A DNA stretch of 64,000 nucleotides from positions 5,689,472 to 5,753,471 of the forward strand of contig NC_087069.1 in the NCBI RefSeq assembly GCF_963678635.1. The letters run 5' to 3'. Origin of the DNA: Symsagittifera roscoffensis (lineage: Eukaryota; Xenacoelomorpha; Acoela; Convolutidae). Shown here one piece after another: positions 1 to 11,402 of this stretch. The stretch's first letter is position 1; every line of letters begins with the position of its first letter. Under the pieces are notes generated by a model that searched no databases, was not told where the DNA came from, and worked only from the letters and a program-made list of their open reading frames with translations. The position numbers and the translations under genes were made by a program.

Positions 1-37
1 TCAAGGTCAAACTTCCAAATATGACCGACTGGCACAG
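1..37 (-). repeat. Inner edge of presumed 3' LTR (truncated by window start)
   Basis: These 37 bases match 40,237-40,273 at 33 of 37 positions in the same orientation, and similarity stops abruptly on the right in both places. Read on the minus strand the block begins TGTGCCA, the usual TG start of an LTR. The minus-strand bases just before it are purine-leaning (CGGGAGAA), which would fit a polypurine tract. This is what the 5' end of a 3' LTR of a minus-strand element would look like. The rest of the LTR lies outside the window. A short shared exon is the main alternative. Confidence 0.45.
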
Positions 38-565
38 TTCTCCCGAAGTTTACCACAGAGGTTCAAACTCTATCATCTTCTCATGTGTTACGTCATTTTT
101 TTTCATGGCTGGGGCACTATTCATTGCTTTCCGGATCGTGTTCTGTCTTTCAAAATCGCTCGTGTTCTCGCTTTCTAATCGCAAGAGTTCCTCCCGCATA
201 TCTCACTCAAGTTCTCTTTTTGATCCCCTGGCACAGCTCCCAAGATCTTCCTCAACAGTCTGTGTGAGTGATTCGACAATCGAGCCAGGCGTACACACTT
301 GGGTATCGAGAAGGCTTTGTCAATTAACACCCTCTGACTGGATGCCTCCACCATCGCCATATGTAATGGGTAGTTCCACTCAGATTGGCCATTACCGATC
401 TCACCAGAGAATTCGCATTCGGCGGCAAACTAAAGGCTTCACTCACGGTAAGCCCATCTCCGCCTCAAGACCAATCTACCATCCTCTAATGTGCCTTTGA
501 ACCATTTGCAACACTCCAGGCCATGACTCCACGCTCAACGCCGTCACCAATTGGTGTTCGGATTC
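38..565 (-). other. Decayed 3' tail of element A
   Basis: Between the last clear coding block and the presumed LTR there is no long minus-strand frame. A 61-codon fragment (175-360) and scattered frames remain. Element E is truncated before this point, so there is no second copy to compare. A plus-strand frame from position 21 is open for 159 codons, but it has no recognisable domain and runs antisense to the element. Confidence 0.35.
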
Positions 566-1288
566 CTACGAGAAGAATCCCAATGCCGTCGCTATGTTCA
601 CAGTGTTCACATAGCATTCAGCCACAATCTGCACCTCACTTTTTCCCTTCTCCGTGATGTCACCAAACCACGTGGCTAGTTCCTCCTTCTGGAAAGATTT
701 TATTCTGACGCAGGATCGTCCATCATAGAAATGCTCTCCACCTCCACACACCAGGTCCAAACAACTACCCGGCTCCATCTTCTTTACTAGCTTTTCTAGC
801 TTGCTCGTCTTTTCTTCCGATTCCTGTCGATGAAGTAAGATTAGTTTGTGCACCACGTTCAGATTCCCCGAATCTTCATCCTTCGCTGGAGACAGTCTCA
901 CTCGCTCCGCGATTTCTTCAATCAAACTCGCGTGGGGATGAGGGCACCAAGAAAGTCTCCGCAACTTCCAAACGGTGCCCAAATTTGTGACCAATATGTC
1001 GTTTCCATTTCCCATCTTTAGTTCCACCCTCTTAATCGAGCGCAGCACGCTGATCACCTCTGGCATCTTTTCAAGTACCAGACCTAGTCTTGGCCTTTCC
1101 CTTTCCGTCTGATCCATCTCAATGATTTTATCCGTCCAGAACTTTAACAATTCCGCCACCTCAAAATTCATGTGGGCGTTTCCGACCTCCGAATCCAAGA
1201 AAGGATTATAAGCTATTCCCATCACTCCAGACACATATTGATATTCTCCACGTTTTGTGGGTTTCGCATATTCTTCTGCTCGGGCCAA
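566..1288 (-). pseudogene. Unrecognised C-terminal protein of retroelement post-integrase region, element A
   Basis: Open for 240 codons on the minus strand. The first ~35 residues (GEYQYVSGVMGIAYNPFL) are shared with the end of element E at 54,400-54,482, so this is element sequence. The mid part is rich in charged residues with short helical stretches, and there is a small C/G/H segment near residues 180-190. I recognise no family. In E the matching frame extends further upstream, and in A it is interrupted just above 1,288, so the apparent start codon is probably an internal Met after a frameshift. It is the last coding block before the 3' LTR. Confidence 0.5.
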
Positions 1289-1486
1289 GTTACGATGTGC
1301 GTCATGCCCCTCCTCGAATTTCTTGTTGTAGAACCTTCGTATTTCATCTAGCTTCCCATGGCTCTCTAGAGACTGCCTTGAGCTCCCTTCTTTCCAATTC
1401 CAGTACTCTGTTATACGTTCAGGATAACAGGGGAGACTCTTCTTTCAATGGTTTTACTCCCCATCGCTTTTTGATGGCACATTTGC

Positions 1487-2463
1487 TCAGTAGTGTCGGT
1501 TATCACTGACATGATCCACCTCAAGAAGCAAGTGGCATCTTTTTTTTCTCGCGAGGCTTAATCCCGAGTTGTCTGGAGCATTGTGTTGCACCAGCATTTG
1601 GTATACTTGAAGACTCTTTTCGCCCAATTTAAGTTTGTCGTGAGAGGTCAACGCCTCTAACGCCACTCCCGCAAAACTCCACGTAAACATCAATTGTCCT
1701 GCCGTTGCGACAAAAAAATTCGCGATCAACGGCAATGCTGACGACGGTGCTCTCATCGCACCTTCAAAGTACTCAAGCAACAGGTTCTACAAGACCGCCT
1801 CAACTGGTTTCCCAACTCTAGCTTGTTAACTTCGGCCTTCTGCTGGGTAGCCTAATGCCGCCGCTTGCGGGACACCCCGCGATCGAGCTCCTTCAGGCAA
1901 CTCTGAAGTTCTTTCGTGGTCTACAAAGCTATCCACCAAGGCCGAGCGGTATTTCTCGTCGCATTTCTCTCGAGAGGATCGCACGTCACTTGCTTCCCAA
2001 TGGCGTGGTGTTGCGTCGAAAGCCACTCCTTGCGCGGATGTCCACTTCCCACGTCTGTCCACTAGTCGAACCCATCTTCACGTTTCTTTTCTGGGGTTTG
2101 AAGTCATCCTCCGTTCCCGGAGTCCATTTCCCGCAGCACCTCGGCTAGTCTCCTGGGTGCTGAGCTGCGCTTGTATGCCGCTGTTTTCCCTCGCGCTAGA
2201 ATCATGGGAGCTGCCTCTTTTAGATTCTTCTCTGAAACCGCATCCGCCTAAGGATCCGCCTCCTCTGTCTCCCGTTTCCTTTTTATCGATCTTATTCCTT
2301 TACTCGGGGGCGTTGCCACCACCATCACTGACTCAACTTCTTTGTCCAGGTCCCTCTTTTCCGACTCTTGCCTCCCCCTTCTCTAGTTTTAAGAATCATA
2401 GAATTTTTAATCATATTGCTAGTTTTATTTTTATCATCCGCTTCGGCACGTATTCTTTTATCG
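1487..2463 (-). pseudogene. Unrecognised helical protein fragment, element A (frameshifted)
   Basis: The 97-codon frame at 1487-1780 aligns with residues near the end of the open frame at 53,426-54,163 in element E; shared blocks include QLMFTWS and LVQH. The preceding part at 1826-2062 is the same region in a shifted frame. Positions 2,063-2,463 have no convincing frame and correspond to the non-coding gap after the acidic protein in E. No domain is recognised; the sequence looks alpha-helical. Confidence 0.5.
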
Positions 2464-3462
2464 TCAGTTTTTTTTGTTTAGAGTATAGCTATCTTTACAT
2501 GGGTTGGCCCGGGTGTCCTGCTTTTGCTTCCTTAGGCCAATCATCTTCTCGAGCAGCCCTTTCTTCCCTTTCTCGTCCAGTCCAGTGCCGATCAAGACTG
2601 GCTCTCCAAACTTCACTACCGTGCTCCACAGTTCTTCCTTGAAGTCATCTACTTCAACTTTGTTTTCCACCCTCTGGTTAAACTCACCCAGGAAACCGCG
2701 CCACGCCTCCTCGTCCAACTTGCTTACCAACATGTCTTTGTTGCCTTCAAAGATATTCTCCTCCCTTGCTTCATCGGTCACGAGCACCATACCCATGTTG
2801 GATGGCTCACTCGTTAGTGGCAGCTCAAGATTCTTCTGAGGGGAACCCACCAAATGTGGGGTGGCCGTGTTTGCCCAGTCGTCCCCACTCAGTTCTTGTA
2901 GTAGCTCACGCGTGGTGTCGGGGCTAAACTCTCTGTTCGTTGCCCCTCCATCTGGCGTTTTCCCCACCTCCATTTCCTCTCCAGTATCGCTGAGGGTTTC
3001 GTCCATGCTCTCCCCCTCCCCTGACTCCGGCTGGTCCCTCTCTAGCGCGGCAGTGAATCTGTTCTCCACTGGAAGGTTCCTTCTGTCTCCTGGGGTTCCC
3101 ACAGACAGGGGTGAAGGTGTCGTCGGATCTGCTGTTTTATACTCAGTGAGGGATACATACAGGGGTCCTGCCGCATCCAGCTTTTTCCCTTCTTGCCTCA
3201 ACTCCAACTCCTCCAGACCATAAGGCGCTCGGTCCGTTCTCCTGGCAAACTTCATATCGTCCTTCAGAGCCATATGACCCTCCTCCACGATCATCCTTCC
3301 ATCGCCATAAACTGGCAGCTTGTTCTCGAATCCACCCTCCTCAAGTGTTCTCAAGACATCTCGGACCTCAAACTTAGGGGGCATCGAGCTTCGCATCTTC
3401 TTCGCTTGTGTAGTCCATAAATTGATCTTAAGTTCACACGTGTGGAAATATACCGCTGCCAA
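2464..3462 (-). pseudogene. Acidic unrecognised protein of post-integrase region, element A
   Basis: Open for 332 codons, the longest stop-free frame in element A. The sequence is strongly acidic in the middle (ESGEGESMDETLSDTGEEME) and ends in a basic, lysine-rich tail. The C-terminal ~150 residues match 52,740-53,183 of element E, including DNFKEELW-like and VVKFGEPVL blocks and the final KKN stop. I do not know its function. The E copy is shorter and frameshifted, so conservation of an open frame in A may only reflect less decay. It lies between the 140-codon frame at 3667-4089 and the helical fragment at 1487-1780. Confidence 0.55.
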
Positions 3463-4265
3463 TTATCCAATGCCCAAAAGGATCCCAGCCATTCGTGAAT
3501 TCTCTCTGTTGTCTTTCTACCGTGGCTCTCGCGTGAAGGAAAGGGAGTATCGAGGGGCTGTTCAATCCCAGGGTCATTCTTCTCACCGTCGGGAACTCCT
3601 GCTCTAGTATCGTTTCCAATTCCTTTTTTGTGAATTCGAAACTCCTTGTCCCTGCCGGGATCCTCCTTAAGACTTCCCTCTTGTCCCTCTTGTCACTGGA
3701 TTCAGGTTCCAAAACTTGGGATAGACCTCGATGGGACCCTCACGGTTTCCTCCCATTCTGCACTGCAGTTGTCCACTGAGATTGCACACCACAAGCTCGG
3801 GATTCATGACTTTTCCAAAAAGCACCGTCTCAGTCATCTGCGCTCTCAAGTCTTCTTGTCTGCACCAGTTGAGTGCCGTCCCATCCCGAATGCTGATCAG
3901 GCTCACATGCACAACCGAGTGTCGATACGCCACCACGAGTGGATACGAGAATGCATACGTCACTGCTGGCCCGTAGACGCAGGTCACCACTTCCCCCAAG
4001 CCTCTGATCATCCCCACTGGATCATCGCCACTGGGCTCCATACTCGAGTGAGGCTTCCTTACCGACAGGGGTTCCCCATACTTCATCACGCCGTCAGTTC
4101 CCCATGCGTCAAGAGTACCAGCGTCAGATACCCATCAATCCGGAGCGTTCACACGCACCTACTGAACATTTACGCCGGCCCTATATTGAACAGTTACCTG
4201 TGGTAAACCAGATACAAGGCCAGCCGAAGGTTGATGGACAATTTAAGAGCTCCTGCACGAACGCT
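3434..4265 (-). pseudogene. Unrecognised post-integrase protein fragment, element A (two frames)
   Basis: Two overlapping minus-strand frames, 3667-4089 (140 codons) and 3434-3712 (92 codons), together match 52,016-52,600 of element E. Shared blocks include DPVGMIRGL, the YRHSVVHVS type segment and the PKFWNLNP segment. The overlap near 3,690 marks a frameshift in A. Positions 4,100-4,265 continue the match in broken frames. No domain recognised. Confidence 0.45.
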
Positions 4266-5554
4266 TCAAAGATGGTGTTTCCTGCATAGAACACCTCTTT
4301 CAAATACTTCTTTTCTTAGCATGGGCTCAAGAACCTCAAGATCTCGTGGTCTCTCCTGATCTTTAGCTCGCCCTTCGCATGCTCCATCCAGAAAACCTCC
4401 AATAAAGACTTCATTAGCTGCTGTGTTAAACCTTCCCACCGTCATCTCCCTTTGTTCTGCCACCTCTAGCTGCTCCTCAAGAAAACTCCATATTTGTTTG
4501 ACGAGGGGTTGAGCACTCTCCCTCGTCTTGTTCATCGTATTCTCGAGTCTTGTGGTCAGACACGGCCACCTCCCTCTCTCTTGTGTTAAGCGATATCCTA
4601 TCGAATCTAATTGTTTCTCGGCCGCGGCCACTTTCTTTCTTTTATTTGTCGGTCCTCTTGCACTGCTAGTGGAGCACGTAATCGTCAGATCCATACTCCG
4701 GAACCACAGGCTGGCTGTTAGATGGGTTATCGCAGGATGATCGTCCCCAATCTCCAGGTTAAACGTGAGCTGTCGGGCACGATCGACACCTCAAGGTAGT
4801 GAACCTCATCCAGCACAATCAAGATGTCTGCCAACTCATAAAATCCCCTCAGAGCATGAGATACATCCGCCCACGCCGCTGCGAGTTCAGACTTCAGAAG
4901 TCTCACGTTTATTGGCTCCAACTCGCGATTCGGAGCAGCCATAAGCATCCGCCACGCATTGCCCTCTGCTATCAGGATCAAAATTGCATACACGAACTTT
5001 AATGCTGATGGCATGCTCGCGTAACCCGGCGATGACGTGAACACAACTCTCGTCTTTGGCCCAAATCGAGAAGCTACCAACTCCTCCACCTCGTTCATTG
5101 CTGCAAACAGCGTCTGAATTGCTTCCCAGATCTTCTTGGGGGTTGGTTCCGCGCCTTTCAAGTATTCTAGATGTCCTGCCGCATACAGGTGGTCATTCAT
5201 CTCCGCGAATATCAACAGCTCTGGCTCCCACGGCGTCTCCGATTTTATGGCCACCACCAGGGTCAGCATTTGGTTCAGTTCCGCTGCAGGCAGCAGGTAC
5301 AAAAGGGTTTCTGGCCAAAATAACTTCGACGACGTCCCCTCGAAGTCCGATCCTGTCACGATGATTGCTCTCGCTGCTCCGGGGTCTGATCGATCGTACA
5401 CGGCCAAGGTTTTAGCTAGCTCTGAAGTCCCATAGGATCTACCATACATTGGGTCTTCGGCGAGCTTTGGGCCAAGGTATCCGGTGTCCGGGATCCCCAT
5501 GCTCTTTGGCTCAAGAAGTTTTTTGACTATCCTTAGCTGTGCAGGACCTGCCAC
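4266..5554 (-). pseudogene. Large unrecognised post-integrase protein, element A (broken once)
   Basis: A 275-codon frame (4727-5554) and a 142-codon frame (4266-4694) are contiguous parts of one protein that is a single frame at 50,778-51,887 in element E. The break in A is a frameshift near 4,780. Conserved blocks include SDFEGTS, FAGMNDHL/FAEMNDHL, FGPKT and FYELADILIVLDEV. The alternation of hydrophobic strands and charged helices suggests a globular alpha/beta domain. A distant resemblance to a Rossmann-like or second SGNH-like fold is speculation. It is the best preserved unknown protein of this element family. Confidence 0.55.
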
Positions 5555-5841
5555 TCAGATCCTGGCTACGCCCGTTTGATGCTTGGGAGGTTCCACAGTT
5601 AGACCTGGACTCCCCAGCTGCTTGACGGGCCTGTAATTGACTGGGACAAATATCGGTTTTTGTGGCATTCCCGTCAGATCTGCGGTTTATAGTGTCTTGC
5701 CTCTCGAGAAATGCGCCTCGTGGGCGTTTAGCCAATCTACACAGTGATGTCTGCTCAAGTCCTCGTGCGACACATTCTTAAGCCCCATAAACTCCGCCAA
5801 CTTTAATCTACATGCCAGATCTTCTAGACCTTTGGTCTGAC
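5555..5841 (-). other. Single-copy counterpart of the ~490-bp unit amplified in element E
   Basis: This stretch reads, in broken frames, the same sequence as the repeat unit at 48,009-50,553 of element E, including the segment resembling TGGGGCTCAAG and its flanks. Here it occurs once, joined directly to the 275-codon frame, so the single copy is probably ancestral and the E array is derived. Confidence 0.5.
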
Positions 5842-6417
5842 TCCAGAAAGTTTATGTGCCTTTGGAAGACACCAGAAACTTTATGTGCCTTTGGAAGACA
5901 CCGAAGACGCCAGATCTTCTAGGTCTAGGTCCTTTATTCTCTCTAGATATCGGGCTTTGCTCGCCTCTCCCGGTCTCTCTGTCTTCTTCTTGTCCACCAC
6001 CTCCACCACCGAGGAAACTACCGAGCTCTGGGGTGTGGACGAAACGAATCCTCCTCGTCTCCGTCCATCGGTGTGGCTCCTAGTTGCCTACTCCTGCTGC
6101 TCCTTGAGCTTTCTCTCGAGTCGGTCCTTCCTTCCAAACGATCGGACAAAGGCCAGAAAAATTATGTGCCTTTGGAAGAAACTATTCAGCCACTCCATAA
6201 CCCTAGGCCTGTCGAAGTGGATGCCATCCGAAAACGCATCATCCGGAATGGAGTGTTCCATCATGCTCGCCACATCGAGTAGTCTCACTCGTATCAGGCT
6301 GTCCCCTATAATCAAGTGGACTGCACCCTCGGGTATCCTGGGCTGTGTGAAATATTCAGCCCAAGAAGCGTCGTGGACGGCATTCCTCCTTGCGCGTTGC
6401 GTCGCTGTCCAATCCAT
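5842..6417 (-). pseudogene. SGNH/GDSL hydrolase domain remnant with internal deletion, element A
   Basis: The frame 6088-6417 contains the block I motif GDSLIRV and, only ~25 residues later, the block V motif DGIHFDRP. In element E these motifs are separated by ~140 codons including a GTND block, so the middle of the domain is missing in A. The N-terminal side carries MDWTATQRARR and WAEYFTQP, matched in E. Downstream (5,900-6,087) is a broken helical tail. At 5,842-5,901 a ~30-bp piece is tandemly duplicated. SGNH hydrolases use the Ser of GDS and the Asp-His pair of block V; both remain, but block III is gone, so activity is unlikely. Confidence 0.6.
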
Positions 6418-6514
6418 CCGGTTATACCTGTGATAGGCACCGTCTGTTCTTCTTTTAGCTTGCGATTATTACACTCCTCACTAGGTGGTCTCTCCAGGTG
6501 GGAGGTCTCTCTTC

Positions 6515-7538
6515 TCATGCTGATTTCTCGCGAGCCCTTGACTGCAACCTCTCCTGCAACTCCCTGAGGCGCGACGTGCCCGTCCTGGTATGACTACTAC
6601 TGGTTGAACTGGGCGTCAATTCAGGCAGCGATATTTCCATCAAAGACCTAATTGGGTTTGCCTCAAGATTGCGCAGGGAAGGAGCTGGCTCTGGAGTCGT
6701 CAGTGTTTCCAGGCCCTCATTCATGTGTTCTTGGGCCACACAGTCCAGGTTGAAGCGACCGCCCGCCCGAGGAGCTTTGTCTACCTCCATCCGAGACTCT
6801 GGTCTCGGTCTCGCGACCGCCGGTTCAGTCGTAGTCCTCTTTTTCTCCTTCCCACTCGCGACCGCTTGCTGCCTCTTTTGTAGCCGCTCTAGTTCTGACT
6901 TTATTTGTTCACAATTGGCTACACATTCTTGTAGTCTCTGCTCTTGCACTCGTTCTGCCATCAGCAGATCCCCATCAAAAATCGCCTTATCTCGCTCAAG
7001 TGTTGCCTGGTCGCGATCAAGCTTGGGTTGATCCCTTTCATGAGCCGCCTGGTCCCTATCCATCCCGTTCTCTTTGGGCTCTTTCCAACTCTCTCTTCAT
7101 GCTTCCGAGATCCGGATACGACTCTTTTGTGTGTTGCGACCGGAATATCGAGGGTAGTTTACTTGTGGACTGAGTCCCTGCTCCCGCTGGCAGTATGGTC
7201 TGAAGGGGAAACTCCCCCGCACCATATTCCGTGTTGTTGCTCAAGCCAGGGTTTCTCGCAAGGTCATGTCCTCTCAGGCCTCCATCCTCGTTCCAGGATA
7301 AACATCTAGTCTGCTCTTGATTTGATACTCCCTCTGACGTGTAGCCCACCATAAACACGGCTTCAGTTGCTGACTCCCTGCATTCGCCTTGTGCTTCCAG
7401 TTGCAAGATGGCATTCAACATCACCGCCAGCCTCTCGTCCACTTGTGTATAATCGAGGTTCCTCAAGCACTTGTATTGCTCTTCAAGGGTAGGTCTTTTA
7501 AGCGCTGCTGGCAGTGACTTCCAGAAACGATCCGCCAT
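6515..7538 (-). pseudogene. ORF2 N-terminal coiled-coil part, element A
   Basis: The frame starts at 7538 with MADRFWKSLPAALKRP, the same start seen in B, C and (with a stop) E. The first ~130 residues form a conserved N-terminal domain (DYTQVDERLAVMLNAILQLE). Then comes a run of 7-residue repeats of the LDRDQAT/LERDKAI type, predicted coiled coil, then a basic-acidic linker. A frameshift near 7,060 splits it into 160- and 182-codon frames. It lies just downstream of pol and upstream of the SGNH domain. The long spacer before ORF2 seen in B, C and E is mostly missing here. Confidence 0.6.
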
Positions 7539-8198
7539 CGTTGCTGCTTCTCAAGCGATCTCACGTATCAACAAACTCAAGAAAAACTTTTACAAAACTA
7601 AGCACTTCTTGTGTAGGTGCACCACTATTTCCGTGTCTGCAAAGACCACATGTAGGATGGCGTATAATTCCCTAGTTTTCAACCTGCCCATGTTTGGATC
7701 GTAAACCGGCATTGAGACCTCTCGTATCCCTCTTTCGACCATGAAGTCACTCAACCTCGTCAGTGCCAACATTACGTGCTCGGGGTCTATCGTGTTCCTC
7801 TTGTTGACCCTCGTCACCAAAAAACACAGATATTTTTCAGGAACTTGTGAAACTGAAGGAGGAAGCGCAGCCGTTCATCCTAACCCCGGTCTCTGCCTGA
7901 ATAAAAACTCCATGTTCTGATATTCCCTTTTAAAGTCTGCTTCCAGTCTCGTGTTTAAGCTCATGTCCGCTGTTATGCGGATCGCAATAGTCTTATCTGA
8001 AAAATGAAGTCGCTGTCTGTGATCAAAATGAACAAGATGGTCATGATCAGTTTCAAGATTATGCATCCAATCCGTACCCTCAGGTTTGTGTTTTCCCTTC
8101 TTTCTATCTCGTTTTGCTCCAGGTCTACTCTCGTTCCGGTACGGAGTAGTCTTCTTGCAAGGAATGCTCGCTATCTTTGATGATCTGTCACTCTTCAT
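7539..8198 (-). pseudogene. pol: Pol C-terminal domain remnant, element A
   Basis: Two frames, 7875-8198 and 7590-7820, match the intact 126-codon frame at 44,942-45,322 of element E (LEADFKREYQN; IDPEHVMLALTRL; MPVYDPN). The final residues differ from the YYLSIA end of E because the 3' side is rearranged. About 340 bp present in B and C between this domain and the integrase tail are missing. This domain follows the integrase in all copies; its role is unknown. Confidence 0.5.
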
Positions 8199-9740
8199 CG
8201 GCTACCAGCTCGCCCACGATAACCGACTCCTCGCTTATCTCATCTGGTTGTGTTTTGCCAATTAAGAAGTCGTCACCATACCTGTTGTATCTCATACTTG
8301 TCCGTTTGCGATCGCCTTTCCTCCTCCCTGTGTTCATTGGGTGGTCTGATTCTGTCCACTTTGGTACCTCGTTCTGCTCAAGATCATTCCAATCTTCCTC
8401 CTCGAAAGATCCTTTGTCCGAATCCATCTCTATGTTCTCGTTATCATCCATGCTCACGTCCTCGTTGCCGTCATTCTTCTCTCTGGTGCCTTTCTCGTTC
8501 ACCTCATATGCCGGCTCTACCAGTAGGTACTCTAGTCCTTCTATGTTCTGTGGTTTACACCAGTCTTCCGGAGATGGGACGTGAGGTTTCAGGTTTTCGT
8601 AGTGCGCCGCACGCCCTGTACTCAAGCGATAGAACCGACCCTGCTGGTGTACCTTTGTTATCATAAACGGTCCTCTCCAATTCTTCTTAATCCCTCTTGG
8701 GGGTATGACATTCTGGAACACCCAAACGTATTGTCCCACAGTATACGGTTTCGCCTGAAGTATTTTTTCAGCGTACTTCTTCCGCTGTCTCATTTGTGCC
8801 TGCGCCGTGTTCCTTCTACAGAGCACGTTCAATTATTGTTCTCTCCTGACCGCTTCCTTCGCATACGTCTGCGGCGACGTCTTCTTCCCTTCGTATTCAT
8901 GATAGAAGAATTTCAAGAGCATTGCTCTCTCCCTGCCAGTCAACATCATGAAAGGACTGATCCCTGTTGTTGAGTGCTGCGTGAGGTTATACGCCCCTAC
9001 CAATTGTGGCAGATGTTTGTCCCAAACGGTCATGTATCTCGAGCAATACACCCTGAGCCTATTCCCCAGAGTTCTGTTCTGACTCACCGGTAAACCGCTT
9101 GTTTCAGGATGGTATGTTTTTAAATGCGCTTGAGCAATATGGGATCTCCTCATCAGTTCTTTTGTCAGTTCCCACGAAGACTTCCCCATTGTCCGACTTG
9201 AATGTCATCGGACAACCATATCGTGATATCCAGTGCGTTATCAAATGATCACAAGTCTCTTCCGCCGAAGCCGTCTGACATGGTACCACCTCTGCCAGTT
9301 TCGTGAAGTGGTTTATAATTACCAGTATCTGATTGTATCCCGAGTCGGTCATGCAGATCTTCTGCTGGTCTATCTGAACGACCCAATGAATTCAGAGCTT
9401 TCCACGGACTTGAGGGGAGTTTCATTTTTCTAGGGTCTTTCACTTGCAAACACGACAAACATGCGCTCACCCACCTTTCGCAATCCTTTCTCAACCCTGG
9501 CCGCCAATCAGACCTGTGTAGTAGTCTTTGTTGTACCTTGTCTATCCCCTGATGTCCCATCTGGTCGTGCGATCTGAACAACACTTCCGTCTGGTATAGC
9601 TGCGGTAATATGATGAGGTTATGCTTGTGTAATAGCTTCTTCTCATCTTTCTTCCTACAGGCTACCACACCATCAGCTGTGTGATAGAGTAATTCCCTTC
9701 TTTCCTTGTAGAACTGGCTCAAGATCTTGCAACTATCCAT
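8188..9740 (-). pseudogene. pol: Retroviral-type integrase, element A (several frameshifts)
   Basis: Successive minus-strand frames carry the zinc-binding region (SHDQMGHQG then CERWVSACLSC), the central core (MTDSGYNQILVIINHF; FKSDNGE), the rest of the core (TGISPFMMLTGRERA) and a GPY/F-type C-terminal motif (NWRGPFMITKVHQQGRF). The catalytic Glu motif, GLVERQNRTL in E, reads GLPVSQNRTL here, so the third DDE residue is lost. A one-base deletion near 9,415 is shared with B and C. The frame 8188-8832 continues into an acidic tail. Not functional. Confidence 0.75.
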
Positions 9741-10728
9741 TCTCCATGCTTCCTTTCTCCTTATCTTCAGTCCGGATCCATTTGGAGAGGTTAGTCGTCA
9801 TCTTGTCACTCAGCTGGGCTCGTATCAGATCATTTGACCATTCAGTTCTCCGGGACTGTGGATGTCGTCTTTTAGCTTAACGCAAACAATCCTCCTCAAG
9901 ACCTCCCTGTCATCATCCGGTTCCAGGTTTGTCCTGAAATTTGAGTTGCACGATAGCTCCCTGAATGATTTCCTTGACACCGCTATCTTCTCAAGCTCTT
10001 CTCCTCCGTACGCATCCTGTTGCTCTAGGTTGTCCCTCTGTTGCTCCTGCGGAAGAGTCTGTTTGTAGTTCCCTGTCGTGGTGCCTCATTTTATCTTCTG
10101 CTAATATCATGCAAAAACTGTCATGGTCATCACCACTCTTCTCTGAGTCACCCTCCCCTTCTTCGGACTCCCCGGAAAATTCTCTTCCCCACTGTTTCCT
10201 CCTGATTTTGACCACTCCCCGGACTCTTGATCTGGTCCTTGGTGTTCGGCTTTCTTCTTGAATCTCACTTTCCTCTTCCGAAACGTAGTCTGTCTTGGTA
10301 TGTCATCCGGGACTTTCTCGACCAATGTCTGCACAACTTTTTTGTGTGCCTATTTTAGGTTGCCTGCCTATTGTTGAGTCCTCGCCATGAGCCGCTTCCG
10401 CTCTTTTCAAAATGTTGACTTCCGGTTTGTCTTCATCATTGTTCCGGACTACCGGTTTATCGTCGGCTAGATTCTCGAGTAGTCTCGTCAGATCTTCTCC
10501 TATCGTCACCCTTCTCGTCTGAACTTCATCCAGGTCATAGTTTTTCGCTTTTAGTGTTTCCCTCACTATCTTCGACTTGAGCATCATTTCCATTGGCATC
10601 CCTGTTTTCCTCTTAAAAATTTCTTTCGTCTCATGTTCTGCTCGTAGCTCATGATGGTCCTCTATTGGTTTCACTGACTTGTCAAGCCACCTCGTGAGTG
10701 GAAGACTGTCAGAGGTCTCCTTGTCCAT
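9741..10728 (-). pseudogene. pol: RNase H-integrase linker region, element A
   Basis: Frames at 10303-10728 and 9991-10334, plus broken frames to 9,741, encode a low-complexity acidic linker (SGESEEGEGDSEKSGDD) and the conserved PLTRWLDKS block. Homologous to 17,485-16,582, 28,366-27,463 and 42,174-42,737. A linker this long between RNase H and integrase is unusual but is shared by all copies here. Confidence 0.6.
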
Positions 10729-10789
10729 AAATGAGACGCCATCTTGATTTCCGGCCTGTCGGCCTCCCTTTGCTCCTGTCTCTCGTAAA

Positions 10790-11384
10790 ACTCCTTATTT
10801 TGCTCGAGCTGTCGGCATTTTGATGTTTGTCCCTTGCTCTGTGCTCAATAATCATGTTGTAACCATCCCGGCGCACTATTCATCTCCCGATGTAGCTCTA
10901 GTCCCTTGTGACGTTTTTAACCAACTGAGTGCTCTGTTGTCAACTCGTAGCTTGAACGAATCGCTACCCAGGTATGCCCCATTTTTTTCTACAAAGTTGA
11001 CTACCGCGAACATTTCCGCTTTGGGTGCTCCGTACTTCATCTATGTGTCACTCAAGACTTTGCTCCCGTAAGCTATCGGTCTCAAAACTGTCTTTCCGTT
11101 CCACTCCTGTTCTTTGTGGAGTATTCCAGAGATCGCCACAACCGATGCATCCGTGTCCAGCACGTACATTACCTTATCCGTGGGCGCAGCACTGGTGTTG
11201 CGCACAGCTCAGTTTTTATTCTTTGAAATGATTTTTCTGCTGCGTTATTCGACGTGAACTTCTTGCCCTTCTGCCTCATGAGTTGTTGCATTGGATATAC
11301 TTTGTCTGCATAGCTCTTGATGAACTCCCTGTAGCAGTTTGCGAAACCTAAGAAGCTCATCAACTGGTGTTCTGTTTTTAGCAA
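10790..11384 (-). pseudogene. pol: RNase H domain, element A
   Basis: The connection region is clear at 11169-11384 (QLMSFLGFANCYREFIKSYA). A 4-base loss near 11,185 breaks the frame before the DTDAS catalytic segment, and a stop replaces Glu in the segment read as SDTEMKYGAPKAE elsewhere. The rest continues to DNRALSWLK near 10,870. A Ty3/Gypsy-type RNase H, not functional. Confidence 0.65.
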
Positions 11385-11402
11385 TTTCCAATTCAGTACT
11401 GC

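Noticed and set aside
21-500. Plus-strand 159-codon frame at the window start
   Set aside because: Antisense to the decayed tail of element A, no domain, Ser-rich as expected for a shadow frame. Not supported as a gene.
2157-2839. Plus-strand Ser/Pro/Leu-rich frames opposite the acidic protein
   Set aside because: They are reverse-strand shadows of an acidic coding sequence (Glu/Asp codons reversed give Leu/Ser/Phe) with no independent conservation.
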